Shown in pieces: positions 40,927-52,920 of a stretch of 64,000 nucleotides of DNA. Each line of letters starts with the position of its first letter. The stretch's first letter is position 1. The DNA comes from Oscillospiraceae bacterium (GTDB lineage: Bacteria; Bacillota_A; Clostridia; Oscillospirales; Oscillospiraceae), in the NCBI GenBank assembly GCA_017537045.1, contig JAFYLN010000096.1, positions 1 to 64,000 of the forward strand, in the 5' to 3' direction. The translations under genes were made by a program, and so were the position numbers. The notes beneath the pieces are model-generated. The model ran no database searches and was not told the origin of the DNA. It worked only from the letters and a program-made list of their open reading frames with translations.

Positions 40927-43644
40927 ATGGCAAGAGAACTGCCGAAGGTATACGAGCCCCAGCAGGTGGAAACTCGTATCTATGACATGTGGCAGGAAGG
41001 TGGCTACTTCCATGCTAACGTCAACGAAAACAAAAAGCCCTATACCATCGTGATGCCCCCTCCCAATGTTACCGGTCAGCTCCACATGGGTCACGCTGTT
41101 GACAATACCATGCAGGACATCCTGATCCGTACCAAGCGTATGCAGGGCTTTGAGACCTTGTGGCTGCCCGGCACAGACCATGCATCCATCGCAACGGAAG
41201 CAAAGGTTGTGGAAGCAATGCGCAAGGAGGGGCTGACCAAGGAGATGGTCGGCCGGGACGGCTTCCTGGAGCGTGCATGGGAATGGAAGAATACCTATGG
41301 CAACCGCATTGTCCAGCAGCTGAAGAAGCTGGGCTCTTCCTGTGACTGGGAGCGCGAGCGCTTTACCATGGACGAAGGTTGCTCCGATGCTGTCAAGGAA
41401 GTGTTCATCCGCCTGTACAAGGAAGGCAATATCTACCGCGGCAACCGTATGGTCAACTGGTGTCCCAAGTGTAATACTTCCATCTCCGATGCTGAGGTTG
41501 AGCATGAGGAGCAGGCCGGCAATTTCTGGCATCTGCTGTATCCCGTCAAGGAAACTGGCGAAATGCTGGAGTTGGCAACTACCCGCCCCGAGACCATGCT
41601 GGGTGATACTGCCGTTGCCATCAATGCAGAGGATCCCCGTTATGCACATCTGCATGGCTGCCATGTGATCCTGCCCCTGCTGAATAAGGAGATCCCTATT
41701 GTCTGCGATGAGCATGCCGACATGACCAAGGGTACCGGTGTGGTTAAGATCACCCCTGCCCACGACCCCAATGACTATGAGGTCGGCCAGCGCCACAACC
41801 TGCCCAGCGTCCGTGTGTTTACCTATGACGGTTTCATGACCGGTGCAGAAGACAAGGCTGCCTGTGACGAACTGTTTGCCAGCGGCCGTGCCACTGTCGG
41901 TGAGCCTGAAGTGCTGGACTGCGGCAAGTATGCCGGCATGACCACCGCACAGGCCAGAAAGGCCATTGTGGCTGACCTGCAGGAGCTGGGGCTGCTGAAG
42001 GAGATTGAACCTCTGACCCATGAGGTCGGTACCTGCTACCGCTGTCACAACACCATCGAACCCATGATCTCCAAGCAGTGGTTCGTAAAGATGGAGCCTC
42101 TGGCAGGCCCCGCAGTGGAGAGCGTTGAAAAGGGTGAGATCAAGTTTGTTCCCGAGCGTTTCACCAAGAACTATATCAACTGGATGAAGGGTAGCCGTGA
42201 CTGGTGCATTTCCCGCCAGCTGTGGTGGGGTCATCAGATCCCCGCATGGTACTGCGATGACTGCGGCGAGATGATCGTTGCAAAGGAAGCACCTGCAGTC
42301 TGCCCCAAGTGCGGCAAGTCCCACCTGACACAGGATCCCGATACCCTGGACACCTGGTTCTCTTCTGCCCTGTGGCCTTTCAGCACCCTCGGCTGGCCCG
42401 ATGAGGACAGCGAGGATCTGAAATACTTCTATCCCACCAATACGCTGGTTACCGGTTATGACATCATCGGTTTCTGGGTCAGCCGTATGATTTTCTCCGG
42501 TCTGGCCTATACCGGCAAGGCACCTTTTGGTACCGTCTGCATCCATGGCATCGTCCGCGACAGCCAGGGCCGCAAGATGTCCAAGAGCCTCGGCAACGGC
42601 ATCGATCCTCTGGTGGTTATTGAGGAATTCGGCGCGGATGCTCTGCGCTTCATGCTGGTGGACGGTTCCACCCCCGGTAACGATATGCGCTACTCCGAGG
42701 AAAAGGTCAAGGCCGCCCGTAACTTCGCCAACAAGCTGTGGAACGCTTCCCGTTACGTTCTGATGAGCCTGCCCGAGGGCAGCAGGAATGAACTGCCCGA
42801 CCTGTCCAGGCTGGAAATTGCAGATAAATGGGTTCTGTGCAAGCTAAATGCTCTGATTGCAGAAGTGACCGAGAATCTGGAAAAGTACGAAATGGGCATG
42901 GCTGTCCACAAGGTCTATGACTATATCTGGGACACCTACTGCGACTGGTATATCGAGCTGACCAAGGCAAGGCTGTATGCCGAAGAACCCGAGCGCAAGG
43001 ACACTGCCCTGAAGGTGCTGGTTTATGTTCTGGATCAGGTGCTGCGCCTGCTCCATCCCTTTATGCCCTTCATCACGGAGGAGATCTGGCAGTCCATTCC
43101 CCATGAGGGCGAGTCCCTGATGCTGGCTGATTGGCCTGTTTACAAGGAAGAACTGAACTTCAAAGCTGAGAAGGACATGATGGAGTCTGTCATGGATGCC
43201 ATTCGTGCCATCCGCAACCGCCGTGCTGAAATGAATGTTCCTCCTTCCAAGAAGGCTGCGCTTTTTGTACTTTCCGCAAATCCTCAGATATTCTCAGAGG
43301 GAGAGGGCTTCCTGCAGCGTCTGGCCTATGCAGATGAGGTAACACTGCTGCGTACAGAGCCTGAGAATCTGGACGGCATGGTGACCATTACCACAGCTGA
43401 TGCTAAGCTCTATATCCCCATGGGCCAGCTGGTGGATGTTGCCAAGGAGCTGGATCGTATCGGCAAGGAGCTGGAAAAGAACAAGAAATTCCTGGCATCT
43501 CTGGAAGCTAAGCTGTCCAATGAGAAATTCGTTGGCCGGGCTCCTGAGGCTGTTGTCAATGCAGAGCGTGAAAAGGCTGCAAAGACCCGCGATCTGATCG
43601 CAAGTCTGGAACAGAGTTTCGCTGCGATGCAGAAGCTGGGCTGA
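40927..43644 (+). CDS. valS: Valyl-tRNA synthetase
   Basis: Charges tRNA-Val; class I aminoacyl-tRNA synthetase with an editing domain. 905 residues. HIGH-type motif PPPNVTGQLHMGHA near 45-58, KMSKSLGN near 540 and the C-terminal coiled coil (LVDVAKELDRIGKELEKNKK). Cys clusters CPKC and CYRC occur in the middle, as in other bacterial ValRS proteins. AAAAGGAG precedes ATG 40927; the frame is open back to 40705, but this runs through the T-box. Strong codon bias. Controlled by the T-box leader. Confidence 0.97.
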   Translation: MARELPKVYEPQQVETRIYDMWQEGGYFHANVNENKKPYTIVMPPPNVTGQLHMGHAVDNTMQDILIRTKRMQGFETLWLPGTDHASIATEAKVVEAMRKEGLTKEMVGRDGFLERAWEWKNTYGNRIVQQLKKLGSSCDWERERFTMDEGCSDAVKEVFIRLYKEGNIYRGNRMVNWCPKCNTSISDAEVEHEEQAGNFWHLLYPVKETGEMLELATTRPETMLGDTAVAINAEDPRYAHLHGCHVILPLLNKEIPIVCDEHADMTKGTGVVKITPAHDPNDYEVGQRHNLPSVRVFTYDGFMTGAEDKAACDELFASGRATVGEPEVLDCGKYAGMTTAQARKAIVADLQELGLLKEIEPLTHEVGTCYRCHNTIEPMISKQWFVKMEPLAGPAVESVEKGEIKFVPERFTKNYINWMKGSRDWCISRQLWWGHQIPAWYCDDCGEMIVAKEAPAVCPKCGKSHLTQDPDTLDTWFSSALWPFSTLGWPDEDSEDLKYFYPTNTLVTGYDIIGFWVSRMIFSGLAYTGKAPFGTVCIHGIVRDSQGRKMSKSLGNGIDPLVVIEEFGADALRFMLVDGSTPGNDMRYSEEKVKAARNFANKLWNASRYVLMSLPEGSRNELPDLSRLEIADKWVLCKLNALIAEVTENLEKYEMGMAVHKVYDYIWDTYCDWYIELTKARLYAEEPERKDTALKVLVYVLDQVLRLLHPFMPFITEEIWQSIPHEGESLMLADWPVYKEELNFKAEKDMMESVMDAIRAIRNRRAEMNVPPSKKAALFVLSANPQIFSEGEGFLQRLAYADEVTLLRTEPENLDGMVTITTADAKLYIPMGQLVDVAKELDRIGKELEKNKKFLASLEAKLSNEKFVGRAPEAVVNAEREKAAKTRDLIASLEQSFAAMQKLG

Positions 43645-43670
43645 TATAGACGATTTGATCAAATAACATT

Positions 43671-43709
43671 TGCGGTGTAAACCCTTTGGTTTGCACCGCA
43701 TTCTTTTTT
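43671..43709 (+). terminator. Terminator of valS
   Basis: A 13-bp stem TGCGGTGTAAACC with GGTTTGCACCGCA (one wobble pair), then TTC and seven T. Confidence 0.9.
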
Positions 43710-43786
43710 TCTGCCCCCGATTCCGACGGGAAATGAACTGACTATGGTTTATACTGTTAGCATAAAAATAACAAGGAGGAAGAAAT

Positions 43787-44104
43787 ATGCAGTTTACAAG
43801 CTTTCTGGAAAGTGGAAGATTAACCGTGGTTTTAACAGGGGAGATCGATCACCACTGCGCCAAAGGTTACATACAGGCCATTGCAGCCAAGATTGAAGCC
43901 TATACACCGGATACCTGTATTCTTGATTTTTCCGAGGTGTCTTTCGTAGATTCCTCTGGCATAGCTGTTGTCATCAATGCACTGCGTTGCATGACACAGA
44001 TTGAAGGCAGACTGGTACTTGCAGGTATTGGAAATCAACCCATGCGCGTATTTCGTGCATCAGGGATAGACAAACTGGTTGAAATCAAGGAGGCTGTGTC
44101 ATGA
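43787..44104 (+). CDS. spoIIAA: Anti-sigma-F factor antagonist
   Basis: STAS-domain protein of the forespore switch: unphosphorylated SpoIIAA frees sigma-F from SpoIIAB. 105 residues. The phosphorylated Ser is in DFSEVSFVDSSGIAV, near residue 57. AAGGAGG precedes the ATG. First gene of the spoIIA operon in canonical order; its stop overlaps spoIIAB (ATGA). Upstream, GGGAAAT and TATACT can be seen at 43729-43758, but a clear sigma-H promoter is not evident. Confidence 0.95.
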   Translation: MQFTSFLESGRLTVVLTGEIDHHCAKGYIQAIAAKIEAYTPDTCILDFSEVSFVDSSGIAVVINALRCMTQIEGRLVLAGIGNQPMRVFRASGIDKLVEIKEAVS

Positions 44105-44532
44105 AGTTCGAAAATTATATGATTCTGGAGTTTCCAAGTAAGTCTGTTAATGAGTCCTTTGCCCGCAGTGCGGTGGCTTGTTTTGCGGCGCAGCTTGATC
44201 CGACATTGGAGGAATTGGGAGATATCCGTACTGCGGTATCAGAAGCAGTGACAAACTGTATCGTCCATGCATATCCCGACGGCTTTGGAATGATCACCCT
44301 GCGCTGCCGTATTCTGAAGGATAATATTCTGGATATTGTCATTAAGGATAGAGGGATTGGAATTCCGGATCTGGAACAAGCCCGCCGTCCCACCTTCACC
44401 ACAGGTGGGGCAGACCGCAGCGGTATGGGCTTTACAATCATGGAAAGCTTTATGACCAGCTTTGAGGTCACATCCAGTCCCGGAAAGGGCACCAGTGTCC
44501 ATATGCGGCGTAAAATCAAACAGCGCCAATGA
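44101..44532 (+). CDS. spoIIAB: Anti-sigma F factor (serine kinase)
   Basis: GHKL-fold kinase that binds and blocks sigma-F and phosphorylates SpoIIAA. 143 residues. N box AVSEAVTNCIVHAY near 42-55, G1 box VIKDRGIGIPD near 80-90, and GADRSGMGFTIMES near 106-120 for ATP binding. Overlaps of four bases on both sides (ATGA) couple its translation to spoIIAA and sigF, which should keep the three proteins in fixed ratio. Confidence 0.95.
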   Translation: MKFENYMILEFPSKSVNESFARSAVACFAAQLDPTLEELGDIRTAVSEAVTNCIVHAYPDGFGMITLRCRILKDNILDIVIKDRGIGIPDLEQARRPTFTTGGADRSGMGFTIMESFMTSFEVTSSPGKGTSVHMRRKIKQRQ

Positions 44533-45233
44533 GCCGTACTGAAGAGCTGATCCGTCAGGCGCAGGCAGGGGATAGAGATGCATCCGAAGCGCTGGTTACG
44601 GAGAATTCGGGATTGATCTGGTCAGTGGCGCGTCGCTTCATGGGACGTGGTACGGAATCTGATGATCTGTACCAGCTTGGTTGTCTGGGCTTTCTGAAAG
44701 CGGTGGAGGGATTTGATCTGGAGTATGGTACCCAGTTTTCCACCTATGCAGTTCCCAAAATTGCTGGAGAAATCCGGCGCTTTCTGCGCGATGACGGCGC
44801 TGTAAAGGTTTCGCGCAGCCTGAAAGAACAGGCAATGACCATTAAAGTTGCCCGTAATCATCTTGCAACAGTTTTTGGACGCGAACCAACATTGCAGGAG
44901 ATATCCCGCCAGACGGGTTTTACACCGGAAGAAATTGCCCTTGCAGAAAATGCCACTGCCGCTACAGAATCCATCCAGCGTGAATGCGGAGAAGAGGGGT
45001 TTTCTCTGGAGGATGTACTGACCGATACAGAATCTGAGGAAAGAATGCTGGAGCGGATTGCATTGACGCAGGCAATTTCAAAACTTCCTGAACGGGAAGC
45101 GATGGTCATAAAGCTCCGCTATTTTCATGCCTTGACGCAGGAGCGTGTTGCAAGAGTTATGGATGTCAGCCAGGTTCAGGTATCGAGAATAGAGAAAAAA
45201 GCATTGGGACATTTACGGGAACTTCTGACTTGA
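44529..45233 (+). CDS. sigF: RNA polymerase sigma-F factor
   Basis: First forespore-specific sigma factor. 234 residues with regions 2 (GLIWSVARRFMGRGTESDDL...FDLEYGTQFSTYAVPKI), 3 (AVKVSRSLKEQAMTIKVARN) and 4 (LPEREAMVIKLRYFHALTQE with helix-turn-helix RVARVMDVSQVQVSRIEKKA). The ATG overlaps the spoIIAB stop. With spoIIAA and spoIIAB it forms the full spoIIA operon, so the host should be able to sporulate. Confidence 0.95.
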   Translation: MSRTEELIRQAQAGDRDASEALVTENSGLIWSVARRFMGRGTESDDLYQLGCLGFLKAVEGFDLEYGTQFSTYAVPKIAGEIRRFLRDDGAVKVSRSLKEQAMTIKVARNHLATVFGREPTLQEISRQTGFTPEEIALAENATAATESIQRECGEEGFSLEDVLTDTESEERMLERIALTQAISKLPEREAMVIKLRYFHALTQERVARVMDVSQVQVSRIEKKALGHLRELLT

Positions 45234-45258
45234 TGTTTTCGAGAAAATGCGCTAAAAT
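45230..45258 (+). promoter_or_regulatory. Putative promoter of pcrA
   Basis: TTGATG (45230-45235, overlapping the sigF stop), 17-base spacer, TAAAAT (45253-45258), 30 bases before the pcrA start. Confidence 0.55.
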
Positions 45259-45288
45259 AGGAGCATCTTATTTTGGATAGGTGCAACT

Positions 45289-47709
45289 ATGACCGAAACT
45301 TTTGAAACCAGATTTCTGAGTGCGCGCAGAAAGTATATTGCCGCTCAGTTTTCAAACTTGAATAATATGCAGCAGGAGGCCGTCTTGACTACAGACGGTC
45401 CTCTTCTGCTGCTTGCAGGTGCGGGAAGCGGTAAGACGACTGTTCTGATCAACCGGATTGCAAACCTGATGAAGTACGGCTCAGCTTCCGACAGCTACGA
45501 GATTCCGGACACTGTAACACAGGAGGACGTGGAATTTCTGGAATCCCTTGGTGATGCCGCCACGGAATTTGAGCAGCACCGTGCAGACTGGCTTTGTGCT
45601 TTACACCCTGCGGCACCGTGGAGCATTATTGCCATTACCTTTACCAATAAAGCAGCCAATGAATTGAAGGAGCGACTTTCAACCTTGTTGGGACAGCAGG
45701 CACAGGATATCTGGGCTATGACCTTTCACTCCGCCTGCTGCCGCATCCTGCGGCGCGATATTGAGCGCTTGGGCTATGACCGCAGTTTTACAATTTACGA
45801 TTCCTCCGATTCTGAGCGGGTCATGAAGGACATTATTAAGGATATGGGTCTGGACGACAAGACATTTCCTGCTAAAGTTGTTCTTGCTGCTATCAGCAAA
45901 GAAAAGGATAATCTGACAACGCCGGATGACCTTCTGAAGCGGGCAGAGCAGGCCAATGACCTGCGGCTGCTGCATATTGCCAGAGCTTACCAGAAGTATC
46001 AGACCCGCCTGAAAGAAAACAATGCGTTGGACTTTGATGACATTATCTGCGTGACGGTGCGGCTCTTGCAGGAACATGATGATGTGCGTACCTATTATCA
46101 AAAAAAATTCCGCTATGTTCTGGTGGATGAGTATCAGGATACCAACCATGTGCAGTATCTGCTGACCAGCCTGCTTGCCGGCGGACATGAAAATATCTGC
46201 GTTGTTGGTGACGATGATCAGAGTATTTACCGCTTCCGCGGCGCAACGATTGAGAATATACTCAGCTTTGAACAGCAGTACCGCGGTGCGCGTGTGATCC
46301 GCCTGGAGCAGAACTACCGTTCTACACAAGCTATTTTGAATGCAGCAAATGCGGTAATTGCCCATAATCTGGGCAGAAAGGGTAAACGGCTCTGGACAGC
46401 CAACGGCTGCGGTGAGCCAATTACAGTTTATGAAGCTTCTGACGAAGGTGCTGAGGCGAACTACGTTGCAAACCGCATCATTACCAGCTCGAAAGGTAAG
46501 AACTTCAAAGACTACGCGGTACTTTACCGTACCAATGCCCAGTCTAATGCATTGGAATTTGCGTTCAAGCGTAACGGCATTCCTTACCGCGTGATTGGTG
46601 GTATGCGTTTCTTTGACCGTGCGGAAGTTAAGGATATGCTTTCATATCTTTGTGTGATCAATAACCGCGCAGATGATTTGCGTCTGAAGCGGATCATCAA
46701 CAATCCCCCGCGGGGCATCGGTGCAAAGACTGTGGAGACTGCGGAGCGTCTGTCGCAGGCGGAAGGGAAGCCTCTTTACGGTGTCGTTTCCGATCCCTAT
46801 TCCTATGGCCCTCTTGAGAAATCTGCAATGAAGCTGCTGCACTTTACCTCAATTATTGAGGGTCTGGCGGAACTTCTGGATACCGGTATTACGCTGCCTG
46901 AATTTTACGATGAACTGCTGCAGCGCAGTGGTTACACTGCAATGCTGGAAAGCAAACCTACGGAAGAAAACAAGACCCGTCTTGAAAACGTCAGAGAATT
47001 AAAATCCAGCATCAATTCCTATGTTGAAAACGCAGAATTGCCGACACTTGCAGGATTTTTGGAGGAAATCGCCCTTTATACCGATTTGGAAGAGTATGAT
47101 GATGCCGACGATGCAGCGGTCATGATGACGATGCACTCTGCAAAAGGTCTGGAATTTCCGCATGTATTCCTTGTGGGATTTGAAGATGGATTATTCCCCG
47201 GTATGCGCGCCATTGGTGACCGGGAGGAAATGGAAGAAGAAAGGCGGCTTTGCTATGTGGCGATCACCCGTGCAAAGCAGACACTGACCATCAGCCATGC
47301 TAAACAGCGTATGCTATACGGCCGAACCAGTGCTGCGCTGAAGTCCCGTTTCCTGAGCGAGATTCCAGAGGAATGCGTCATACATAAGGGTGGTACAAAG
47401 ATCAGAGCAGACCAATATTCCTATGGCTTCGGCAGCTATGGGTCTTCCTACGGAGCTTATCCGCAATATCAAAGAAAACAGGAAACGCCCCGCTATACCA
47501 TTGCTTCCGACCGTTCCGATCAGACGCAGAAGGCAGCCTATCTGGATCTGAGCAAAGGTGATATGGTCATGCATGCAGCCTTTGGCCGGGGATTGGTGCT
47601 GTCTGTTATGAAGATGGGTGGCGATGCTTTGCTTGAAATCGCTTTTGATGACATCGGTACAAAAAAGCTTATGGCAAAAACAGCATCTGTTCATATGAAA
47701 AAGCTGTAA
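45289..47709 (+). CDS. pcrA: DNA helicase PcrA/UvrD
   Basis: Superfamily 1A 3'-5' helicase for repair and for clearing replication and transcription blocks. 806 residues. Motif I LLLAGAGSGKTTVLINRI near 35-52, Ia AITFTNKAANEL, II VLVDEYQDTN near 279, III VGDDDQSIYRFRGA, IV LEQNYRST, V MTMHSAKGLEFPHVFLVG and VI YVAITRAKQTL; a C-terminal KGDMVMHAAFGRGLV tail probably binds RNA polymerase. Between motifs I and Ia there are about 45 extra, mainly acidic residues (YEIPDTVTQEDVEFLESLGD region) not present in Bacillus PcrA. A short basic GTG-free ribosome site; start ATG 45289. Confidence 0.94.
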   Translation: MTETFETRFLSARRKYIAAQFSNLNNMQQEAVLTTDGPLLLLAGAGSGKTTVLINRIANLMKYGSASDSYEIPDTVTQEDVEFLESLGDAATEFEQHRADWLCALHPAAPWSIIAITFTNKAANELKERLSTLLGQQAQDIWAMTFHSACCRILRRDIERLGYDRSFTIYDSSDSERVMKDIIKDMGLDDKTFPAKVVLAAISKEKDNLTTPDDLLKRAEQANDLRLLHIARAYQKYQTRLKENNALDFDDIICVTVRLLQEHDDVRTYYQKKFRYVLVDEYQDTNHVQYLLTSLLAGGHENICVVGDDDQSIYRFRGATIENILSFEQQYRGARVIRLEQNYRSTQAILNAANAVIAHNLGRKGKRLWTANGCGEPITVYEASDEGAEANYVANRIITSSKGKNFKDYAVLYRTNAQSNALEFAFKRNGIPYRVIGGMRFFDRAEVKDMLSYLCVINNRADDLRLKRIINNPPRGIGAKTVETAERLSQAEGKPLYGVVSDPYSYGPLEKSAMKLLHFTSIIEGLAELLDTGITLPEFYDELLQRSGYTAMLESKPTEENKTRLENVRELKSSINSYVENAELPTLAGFLEEIALYTDLEEYDDADDAAVMMTMHSAKGLEFPHVFLVGFEDGLFPGMRAIGDREEMEEERRLCYVAITRAKQTLTISHAKQRMLYGRTSAALKSRFLSEIPEECVIHKGGTKIRADQYSYGFGSYGSSYGAYPQYQRKQETPRYTIASDRSDQTQKAAYLDLSKGDMVMHAAFGRGLVLSVMKMGGDALLEIAFDDIGTKKLMAKTASVHMKKL

Positions 47710-47751
47710 TATCCTGTTTGCAGGTGCATATGCTCCACAGGGGGGATGTGT

Positions 47752-50350
<2,599 letters not shown>

Positions 50351-50351
50351 G

Positions 50352-50389
50352 AAAACGGGAAACGGCACGCATGCCGTTTCCCGTTTTTT
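50352..50389. terminator. Bidirectional terminator between ligA and the glycosidase gene
   Basis: A 16-bp stem AAAACGGGAAACGGCA with its complement, CGCA loop, T run on the plus strand and A run at the other side, so it can stop both convergent genes. The last base pairs overlap the stop of the minus-strand gene. Confidence 0.88.
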
Positions 50390-51563
50390 ATGGTTGGTTC
50401 GCTTCTGGTATGTCCTCTTTAGAGGGGATTGCAGTTGCAAAGTAAATGATATCACTGATCCAGCGTTCACCGTATTTGAGAGGATTCAGCGCTTTTCCGC
50501 CCATAGCGACAGTTCCGGTTTGACCGCCATCGAGCGTATATGCTTTTCGGCAATTCAATTTTTCAATATGATCGGTAAACTCGTGAATATTTGGGCTGTT
50601 CCAATGGCCGTCTTTTCCGTTAGCAAGAACAATGATGTAATGCAGGTCATCTTTCTGGCACAGAGCCGCACGAGGATATCCGTCGTATATCTCGCCAAGA
50701 TAATACCTGTCAGGCTCACAGCGCGCACCATCCTCGACGAGAATCGGTCCGAAGGCAATGCTGAAATCGATGTTATGTTCATCCACGAATGCCTGGGCCT
50801 CCTCCATACCGGTCAGCTCGCCTGCCGGAACGAGAATCAGATTACCGCTTGTATCAATGAAACAGGTATCGACCAGCTCGGCAAAATTGGTGCGTTTCAC
50901 TTCTCCCTGATAAACAATAATGCCGTGATTTCTTCCTCTGTAGAAATCGGCACTTGCAGCTAAAACAGCATTTGCCATATTACCCATTCGGGAAACGGGA
51001 TGCGCATAGCTGGAATCATACTCATTGCCTGCCAGATATCTGCGGAACTGTGATGGATGCGAGATCTTGATTTCGGAGAAAGTGTAAACATAATCATCCA
51101 GAACCTGCTGCCATGTAATTGCAAAAATGGATTCATCAAGATAATAGGTAACAGTGGAATGGGGATAAATTTCCGTCTGCGTGGAAAAAACAATTTCCTG
51201 TCCATCCAAAATCCCGGTGGCATCATCCAGAAGCCACTGCAGACTGCCTGGATCGTTTGTTTCACCATAGCAGCTGGCGTTGGGGTTCGGAGCAATTTCA
51301 GAATCTGCATCGATCCAGAATACTTTCTTTACTGCATTTGCCGCATCGAAAGAATCTGCCACATGACCGGCGATCAGCGTATCAAAATTCTCCATGATCG
51401 TATAGCGCGGTGGCTGTGTTGGTGCTGGCGGTTGAGTCGGAACCGGTTCTGAAAGCTTTCGGCTGACCGCTCCGGAAACCAGAAAACCAACTGACAGCAA
51501 AGCAAATACTGCTGTGCTGATCAAAATTCTATTCCAATTTAAAATCTTTCTGTTCGTCGTCAC
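50388..51563 (-). CDS. Phosphodiester glycosidase family protein (NAGPA-like), membrane-anchored
   Basis: A 391-residue protein with an N-terminal membrane anchor (about 13-33, ILISTAVFALLSVGFLVSG), a Pro/Thr linker (PVPTQPPAPTQPPR) and an extracellular phosphodiester glycosidase (NAGPA/DUF2233) domain. Family features: AASADFYRGRNHGIIVYQGE near 205, SIAFGPILVEDG near 265, GYPRAALCQKDDLHYIIV near 290, and KAYTLDGGQTGTVAMGGKAL near 340, the likely active-site loops. It probably trims sugar-phosphodiester caps on surface polymers. It starts at GTG 51563, with GGAG eight bases upstream. Confidence 0.85.
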   Translation of the reverse strand: MTTNRKILNWNRILISTAVFALLSVGFLVSGAVSRKLSEPVPTQPPAPTQPPRYTIMENFDTLIAGHVADSFDAANAVKKVFWIDADSEIAPNPNASCYGETNDPGSLQWLLDDATGILDGQEIVFSTQTEIYPHSTVTYYLDESIFAITWQQVLDDYVYTFSEIKISHPSQFRRYLAGNEYDSSYAHPVSRMGNMANAVLAASADFYRGRNHGIIVYQGEVKRTNFAELVDTCFIDTSGNLILVPAGELTGMEEAQAFVDEHNIDFSIAFGPILVEDGARCEPDRYYLGEIYDGYPRAALCQKDDLHYIIVLANGKDGHWNSPNIHEFTDHIEKLNCRKAYTLDGGQTGTVAMGGKALNPLKYGERWISDIIYFATAIPSKEDIPEANQP

Positions 51564-51577
51564 GATGATGTCTCCAA

Positions 51578-51787
51578 TTATAGCGAGAAATCTTCCTGAT
51601 CGTATTTACTGAAGTCCAACGTCTTTGCTTTACCGGGGATACGCTTGCAGGGGTCATAAGTAAATCTTAGACATTGACCGTTTATTGGCATAATACCCCG
51701 TTTTGCGCAAAGAACCTGCTCATCATTCAGCCTTGTGCAATGCAGACAATAGCTGCAGCTGCGCTCTGTTATTTTACGAAACAGCAT
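51578..51787 (-). CDS. Small Cys-rich protein, unknown function
   Basis: A 69-residue protein with six Cys, as CSYCLHC (residues 11-17), then Cys 27, 39 and 47; this spacing suggests a zinc-binding knuckle. No signal peptide. GAGGT precedes the ATG. It lies 14 bases upstream of the glycosidase start, on the same strand, and 31 bases after the YlbJ-like gene, so the three may be one transcript. Not a family I can name. Confidence 0.65.
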   Translation of the reverse strand: MLFRKITERSCSYCLHCTRLNDEQVLCAKRGIMPINGQCLRFTYDPCKRIPGKAKTLDFSKYDQEDFSL

Positions 51788-51818
51788 GAAGATACCTCAT
51801 AATCTTATTTTGTATCGA

Positions 51819-52835
51819 TTATACACCAGAAAATGCCGGAATTCCACTACTTTTTTTAAAACGCTGGAATATCGACAGAACGATGATTATGACTGCTGTG
51901 GAAATTACAGCGATTCCGGTGCAATGATAACGTACTCCGGCAGGAAGAGTAAATTGAAACAGATAAGCCAGCAAAATACTGATGCCGGACTGGAGTATTT
52001 TTCCCGGGAAATATAACTTCATGGTAATGCCGTCTGCAACAGATGCAGTCTGAAGTGTAACGCAAATACCACCGAGGGAGAGAAAACCGGATGCAGCCAG
52101 AAAACGCAGACCTTCACAGTCAAGTTCAGTAAGACGGATGCACCCATTGGATAGTTCAAGAATTCCTGAAACAATCACCTGTAACGGGAGCGGAAGGAGC
52201 CAGAGAAACCAGATTTCCAGAAAAGAGAGAACCATTCGCATGATAATGACCCATCCACAAACAAGCGACATTACTTTCACACTTTGTGCCAATGCATCGG
52301 TTATGTGGATTTTATTTGAGAGTGAATTTATACGGCCTTCATTTTTTTCTCCAGGAAGGAGAAGCCCAACGATCAGTGCACTGGCCATATGAATCAGCCA
52401 TAGAAGCCATGGTGCCTTCGGACTGGAAAACATTGTGCCCAGAATACCAAAAATGAAGGCAGGACCGGCATTGTTGCAGAAAGCCAGCATGCGTGCTGCA
52501 TCCGAATTTGTCAGCTGACCATGACGGTGCATGAGCGCGATATTCTGCGCGCCGACAGGATATCCCCCAAGTAAGCTTACAACGAGTAAAGATTCAGCGC
52601 CTTTTGGCATTTTGCAGGAAGCTGTAACTGGCTGCAGCAGTGGCAATGTTTGTCCAGCCAATGCACCTGTCAGTAAAATAGACAGTAAAAAGAATGGAAA
52701 TAGAGATGGAATCAGAGTGTTGAAGCATAGGCTAATTCCCTCTGCAGCACCAGTAAGTGCTGTTTTTCCATCCAGAATCAGTATCAGCATTCCCAGTGCA
52801 GCGCCAATGGCAGTACGGCGATTTTGCTTGTTCAT
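51819..52835 (-). CDS. YlbJ-like nucleoside-recognition-domain membrane protein
   Basis: A 338-residue integral membrane protein with about eight helices. LCFNTLIPSLFPFFLLSILL and SLLGGYPVGAQNIA, together with FCNNAGPAFIFGILG, are the Gate/nucleoside-recognition features seen in the sporulation protein YlbJ. YlbJ-type proteins act in the mother cell during cortex formation in Bacillus; the transport role is not settled. ATG 52835 follows GAGGTG; a GTG three codons upstream is the alternative. It diverges from yqfCD, another sporulation pair. Confidence 0.82.
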   Translation of the reverse strand: MNKQNRRTAIGAALGMLILILDGKTALTGAAEGISLCFNTLIPSLFPFFLLSILLTGALAGQTLPLLQPVTASCKMPKGAESLLVVSLLGGYPVGAQNIALMHRHGQLTNSDAARMLAFCNNAGPAFIFGILGTMFSSPKAPWLLWLIHMASALIVGLLLPGEKNEGRINSLSNKIHITDALAQSVKVMSLVCGWVIIMRMVLSFLEIWFLWLLPLPLQVIVSGILELSNGCIRLTELDCEGLRFLAASGFLSLGGICVTLQTASVADGITMKLYFPGKILQSGISILLAYLFQFTLPAGVRYHCTGIAVISTAVIIIVLSIFQRFKKSSGIPAFSGV

Positions 52836-52920
52836 ATCGTTCACCTCAAAGAATCTTATGCGCAGATGGAAAGCTTAGTCCGGCAAATTCATATACTGCC
52901 AGAAAGGAGGTGCTGCGCTG

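Noticed and set aside
40906..42546. A 546-codon open frame on the minus strand
   Set aside because: Antisense to valS and runs into the T-box leader; an effect of codon bias.
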